Source: Candidatus Bathyarchaeota archaeon | GTDB taxonomy: Archaea > Thermoproteota > Bathyarchaeia > 40CM-2-53-6 > JALHTG01 | Reading direction: 5' to 3' | Assembly: GCA_022865705.1 (NCBI GenBank) | Contig: JALHTG010000003.1 | Location: forward strand, 1-40,612 | Length of the DNA: 40,612 nt | Part shown: positions 38,349 to 40,612 of the stretch, in pieces | Position numbering within the stretch: the first letter of the stretch is position 1 | Layout of the letters: every line of letters begins with the position of its first letter | Notes under the pieces: model-generated | Database searches by the model: none | Seen by the model: the letters and a program-made list of their open reading frames with translations, nothing else | What the model was told of the DNA's origin: nothing | Made by a program: the position numbers and the translations under genes

Positions 38349-39188
38349 TTATCGTGAGATAGCTCCAACGAAGAAGGCAACAATCCCCAATGCCATAGAG
38401 AGCTTAATCAGTCTACTTGCCCGAGCAGCGTTCTCCATCCGCAACACAAAGGATTCTCGGATGACAGCAAGAACAACCAAATCACCCACGAGAATTGAAA
38501 ACAAGTAAGGCAACCCAGTATAGCCCAGTAGAAAAGGCGTCACGCTCACAGGAAGAAGAACCACATACAGTACTACTACCGCAAGGCCAGCCACATGCGG
38601 TCCTTGAGCAAGGGCGATAGTTTTGCATTTCCTTACTCTATCTCCCTCAACATCCTCAACCCCTTTCACAATTTCCCTTCCTAGATTCAACATGAATGCA
38701 CATACGCCAAAGATTACCGTCAGAGGCTGAACCCAACCGACTGTGAAAGCTCCGTAGATGAAACTCATACCTGTCCCCGAGCTTACGACGATATTTCCCA
38801 GCAATCCAGTTGGCTTCAACCAAGCAGCATAAGCAAAGAACATCGACACGTAGAATAATGCCACAAGGAAACACCTGAAGTTTATGGAGAAAGCAAGAAT
38901 CAAAGCCAGACCTGCGAAAACAAGCGATATGCTAGAGGCCTGTTTGACTGAGAGGTCTCCTCGAGGAAGAGGCCGCTTTGGTCTATTGACCTTATCAGCC
39001 TCTAAGTCAAAGACATCGTTCACCGCGTTTCCGCTCATTAGTACCAATGAAGCGGAGATGGCTCCAAGAAGCACTTCTGGACCAAGAAACGTCTTAGCAG
39101 CAGTCGCAGCTCCAGATATTACCGCGAGGAATGCGATTACGGCGTTAACAGGACGAACCAGCCTCAAAACACTGCCAAGCCGTAGCAT
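38349..39188 (-). CDS. Digeranylgeranylglyceryl phosphate synthase (UbiA family)
   Basis: This 279-residue membrane prenyltransferase has about eight or nine helices. The first Asp motif is NAVNDVFDLEADKVNRPKRPLPRG (Asp58, Asp61, Asp65), typical of the ether-lipid branch, and the second is EIVKGVEDVEGDRV. It adds the second geranylgeranyl chain to GGGP. It is adjacent to, and convergent with, the GGGP synthase gene, so two successive steps are clustered but not in one operon. Confidence 0.92.
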   Translation of the reverse strand: MLRLGSVLRLVRPVNAVIAFLAVISGAATAAKTFLGPEVLLGAISASLVLMSGNAVNDVFDLEADKVNRPKRPLPRGDLSVKQASSISLVFAGLALILAFSINFRCFLVALFYVSMFFAYAAWLKPTGLLGNIVVSSGTGMSFIYGAFTVGWVQPLTVIFGVCAFMLNLGREIVKGVEDVEGDRVRKCKTIALAQGPHVAGLAVVVLYVVLLPVSVTPFLLGYTGLPYLFSILVGDLVVLAVIRESFVLRMENAARASRLIKLSMALGIVAFFVGAISR

Positions 39189-39279
39189 CCTGTTCCTCTC
39201 GCATTCACAGCAATTGCAGATCAGAAAGCAAGCTAAAAGCCTACTTGCAACCTATGGCGAACGAAGCAAGGGAATCGGC

Positions 39280-39843
39280 ATGTCAGCTTCGGTTTGCATC
39301 AAGAAGCTAGGCGGTTGCTGGTTCGCTGTTGCACTCAACAATCAGGATGAACTCGTCTGTTCAACCCTCTCAAGGAAGGGGGAGAGCGATGTCCAAAGAT
39401 CTCTTGCTCACACCCTTCGTCGATACAATCGAGTTGAAAGTAGAGAAGATTCTCATGCCAGCAGGCTTCTCAACGCCTGGTACAGCATGTATCAAGGTAA
39501 GCCAGCCTCGATCGACACGAAGCTGAGCACGCGCTTCTTCACTCCTTTCTATCAACAAGTCCATCAAAAGACGAGAAGCATACCTAGAGGACGAGTGACG
39601 ACGTACGGTGCCATCGCCGAGAGTCTTGGATCGAAGAAGCTAAGCAGAGCCGTAGGAAATGCAATGGCGGCAAACCCTTTCGTGCTTGTAGTTCCGTGTC
39701 ATAGAGTTGTTCGTTCGACGCTTGAAACTGGAAACTACGGCCGAGGCCCTGAACTGAAACCGGAACTGTTGAGAAGAGAGGGCGTGTCATTCAACGGACG
39801 GAAGGTCTCGGAAGCTTCTGTTTGGACACCTCCTAGGAGATAG
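39280..39843 (+). CDS. ogt: O6-alkylguanine-DNA alkyltransferase
   Basis: This 187-residue protein has the acceptor motif VVPCHRVV with Cys140. Before it is the helix-turn-helix GRVTTYGAIAESLGSKKLSRAVGNAMAANPF with the DNA-contacting Arg. GNYGRG follows the motif. The enzyme removes alkyl groups from guanine O6 onto its own Cys. ATG 39280 was chosen because the upstream open frame overlaps the divergent lipid gene and lacks conserved sequence. The first 75 residues are a variable N-terminal domain. nadM follows after 53 bases. Confidence 0.9.
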   Translation: MSASVCIKKLGGCWFAVALNNQDELVCSTLSRKGESDVQRSLAHTLRRYNRVESREDSHASRLLNAWYSMYQGKPASIDTKLSTRFFTPFYQQVHQKTRSIPRGRVTTYGAIAESLGSKKLSRAVGNAMAANPFVLVVPCHRVVRSTLETGNYGRGPELKPELLRREGVSFNGRKVSEASVWTPPRR

Positions 39844-39896
39844 CGCAATCGTAAATACGTGCTTCATGCATAATCTTCAGGCCGAAGGGTCCTAAC

Positions 39897-40430
39897 ATGG
39901 CTGAGACGGGGCTGTATGTCGGCAGATTCCAGCCGTTTCACCTCGGCCACCTTGAAGTTGTCAAATACATACTCGAGAAGGTTGATCGAGTAGTCATAGC
40001 CATTGGAAGTGCACAATATAGTCACACGTTGGAGAACCCTTTCACCGCAGGCGAACGACTCACGATGTCGAAACTGGCGTTGGACGAAACCGGAATCTCC
40101 CCAGAAAGATACCTTCTCCTTCCGATAACAGACCTTAATGTCCATAAGCTATGGGTGGCACATGTCGTTTCGCAGACACCTGCGTTTCAGATGGTGTTTT
40201 CAAACGACCCGTTGACCGTAACGCTCTTTCAGGAAGCTGGATTCAGAGTTGAAGCCGTTCCATTCTACAGCCGGCAAGTGTACTCTGCCACGGAAATACG
40301 CAAACGTATGATGAGCAATCAGGACTGGTCTTCTTTGGTGCCGCGATCAGTGGCCTCCTTCATTAGAGAAATCAAAGGAGAGAAGAGACTACAATATCTC
40401 AGCGGTTCAGACAAGACCTCTAAAATCTAA
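39897..40430 (+). CDS. nadM: Nicotinamide-nucleotide adenylyltransferase
   Basis: This 177-residue enzyme has YVGRFQPFHLGHLEVV (GRFQPFHLGH at 9-18, the HxGH nucleotide-transfer motif) and the C-terminal SATEIRKRM. It makes NAD from NMN and ATP. It is cytoplasmic and of the archaeal NadM type. Its last 11 bases overlap the end of the convergent SAM-hydrolase-family gene. Confidence 0.93.
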   Translation: MAETGLYVGRFQPFHLGHLEVVKYILEKVDRVVIAIGSAQYSHTLENPFTAGERLTMSKLALDETGISPERYLLLPITDLNVHKLWVAHVVSQTPAFQMVFSNDPLTVTLFQEAGFRVEAVPFYSRQVYSATEIRKRMMSNQDWSSLVPRSVASFIREIKGEKRLQYLSGSDKTSKI

Positions 40431-40612
40431 TCGTCAGTTTCGAACCAGGCCTGACGTCAACAACTCTCGAAACATTTCTCCTTCTCATAGCGATCTCTAG
40501 AAAGCCGTGACTTCCAAACAAGCATCCAACAGTCCCTTCACAGATATCATCGTAAGTTCGTACGAATCTAAGCTTCCACGTCTTTCGTCCTGCCTTGAGA
40601 GTCATTGTGTTT
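40420..40612 (-). CDS. SAM hydrolase (DUF62) family protein, C-terminal fragment
   Basis: The frame is open to the end of the window, so only about 63 C-terminal residues are seen. They contain RTYDDICEGTVGCLFGSHGFLEIAM and end VVDVRPGSKLTIRF. This matches the C-terminal beta-barrel of the S-adenosylmethionine hydroxide adenosyltransferase family, where EG..V.L.GS.GFLEIA and a final G.KV are typical. Catalytic residues are in the missing N-terminal part. An in-frame ATG at 40605 is an internal Met, not the start. Confidence 0.65.
   Translation of the reverse strand, partial: NTMTLKAGRKTWKLRFVRTYDDICEGTVGCLFGSHGFLEIAMRRRNVSRVVDVRPGSKLTIRF

Noticed and set aside
38884-39279. N-terminal extension of the alkyltransferase frame
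   Set aside because: It is antisense to the DGGGP synthase gene and lacks family sequence; ATG 39280 is the sensible start.
1-40612. CRISPR arrays, IS elements, integrase or toxin-antitoxin genes
   Set aside because: No direct-repeat array, transposase motif or terminal inverted repeats were seen on reading both strands.

Overview
The window reads as a contiguous piece of an archaeal chromosome. Archaea-specific genes are spread through it: a proteasome beta subunit, CTP-dependent riboflavin kinase (RibK), RibL-type FAD synthetase, diphthine synthase, Taw1 (wyosine synthesis), NadM, RNA 3'-phosphate cyclase, an archaeal translin, ribose-1,5-bisphosphate isomerase, both prenyltransferases of ether-lipid synthesis, and a tRNA-Lys with a D-arm intron. 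The proteasome subunit has Ala at the Thr1 position and resembles the beta1 subunits of Sulfolobus relatives. Together with the non-canonical tRNA intron this points to a member of the TACK/Thermoproteota group, possibly a Bathyarchaeia-like lineage; that placement is inference. No phage, plasmid, IS element or CRISPR array was seen. Genes are short, dense and frequently divergent, and TTG starts are common.

Layout. 1-1.5 kb: the end of an amidohydrolase and an MFS transporter. 1.9-6.0 kb (minus): a six-gene run with small gaps, holding a tungsten-type aldehyde ferredoxin oxidoreductase, a small membrane zinc-ribbon protein, a macro-domain protein, a glutaredoxin, a ferredoxin-thioredoxin reductase fused to rubredoxin, and a glyoxalase-fold protein. 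It looks like a carbonyl/thiol redox unit. 6-11 kb: phosphoribosyltransferase, ECF transporter S component, endonuclease IV without a usual start codon, an Ntn-type asparaginase, a membrane protein and a metallo-beta-lactamase-fold protein. 11.2-14 kb: a TldE-TldD protease pair. 14-18 kb: small unknowns, then a 930-residue membrane-anchored protein that looks like two fused secreted proteins sharing a duplicated repeat, the second carrying a serine-hydrolase motif.

18-26.5 kb: a UPF0173 hydrolase, a GalT/HIT-family protein, an Hjc-like nuclease, two aminotransferases, a Nudix hydrolase, a creatininase-family amidase and a run of small membrane-associated proteins around a DUF218 protein. 26.5-28.6 kb: an electron-transfer flavoprotein whose alpha subunit carries a two-cluster ferredoxin domain, then the intron-containing tRNA-Lys(CUU). 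28.8-31.5 kb: diphthine synthase, DUF357, RibL and a glyoxalase-fold protein, facing RibK; RibK and RibL together convert riboflavin to FMN and FAD.

31.5-40.6 kb: endonuclease V, translin, Taw1, a thioredoxin-like protein, the proteasome subunit, R15P isomerase, UPF0248, RtcA, GGGP synthase facing DGGGP synthase, O6-alkylguanine-DNA alkyltransferase, NadM, and the end of a SAM-hydrolase-family gene. DNA and nucleotide repair is well represented (endonuclease IV, endonuclease V, alkyltransferase, Nudix, Hjc-like), as is flavin and redox chemistry. The strongest candidates for something new are the 930-residue fused hydrolase, the redox operon, the DDAG-motif unknown family and the group of small genes at 24.9-26.5 kb.
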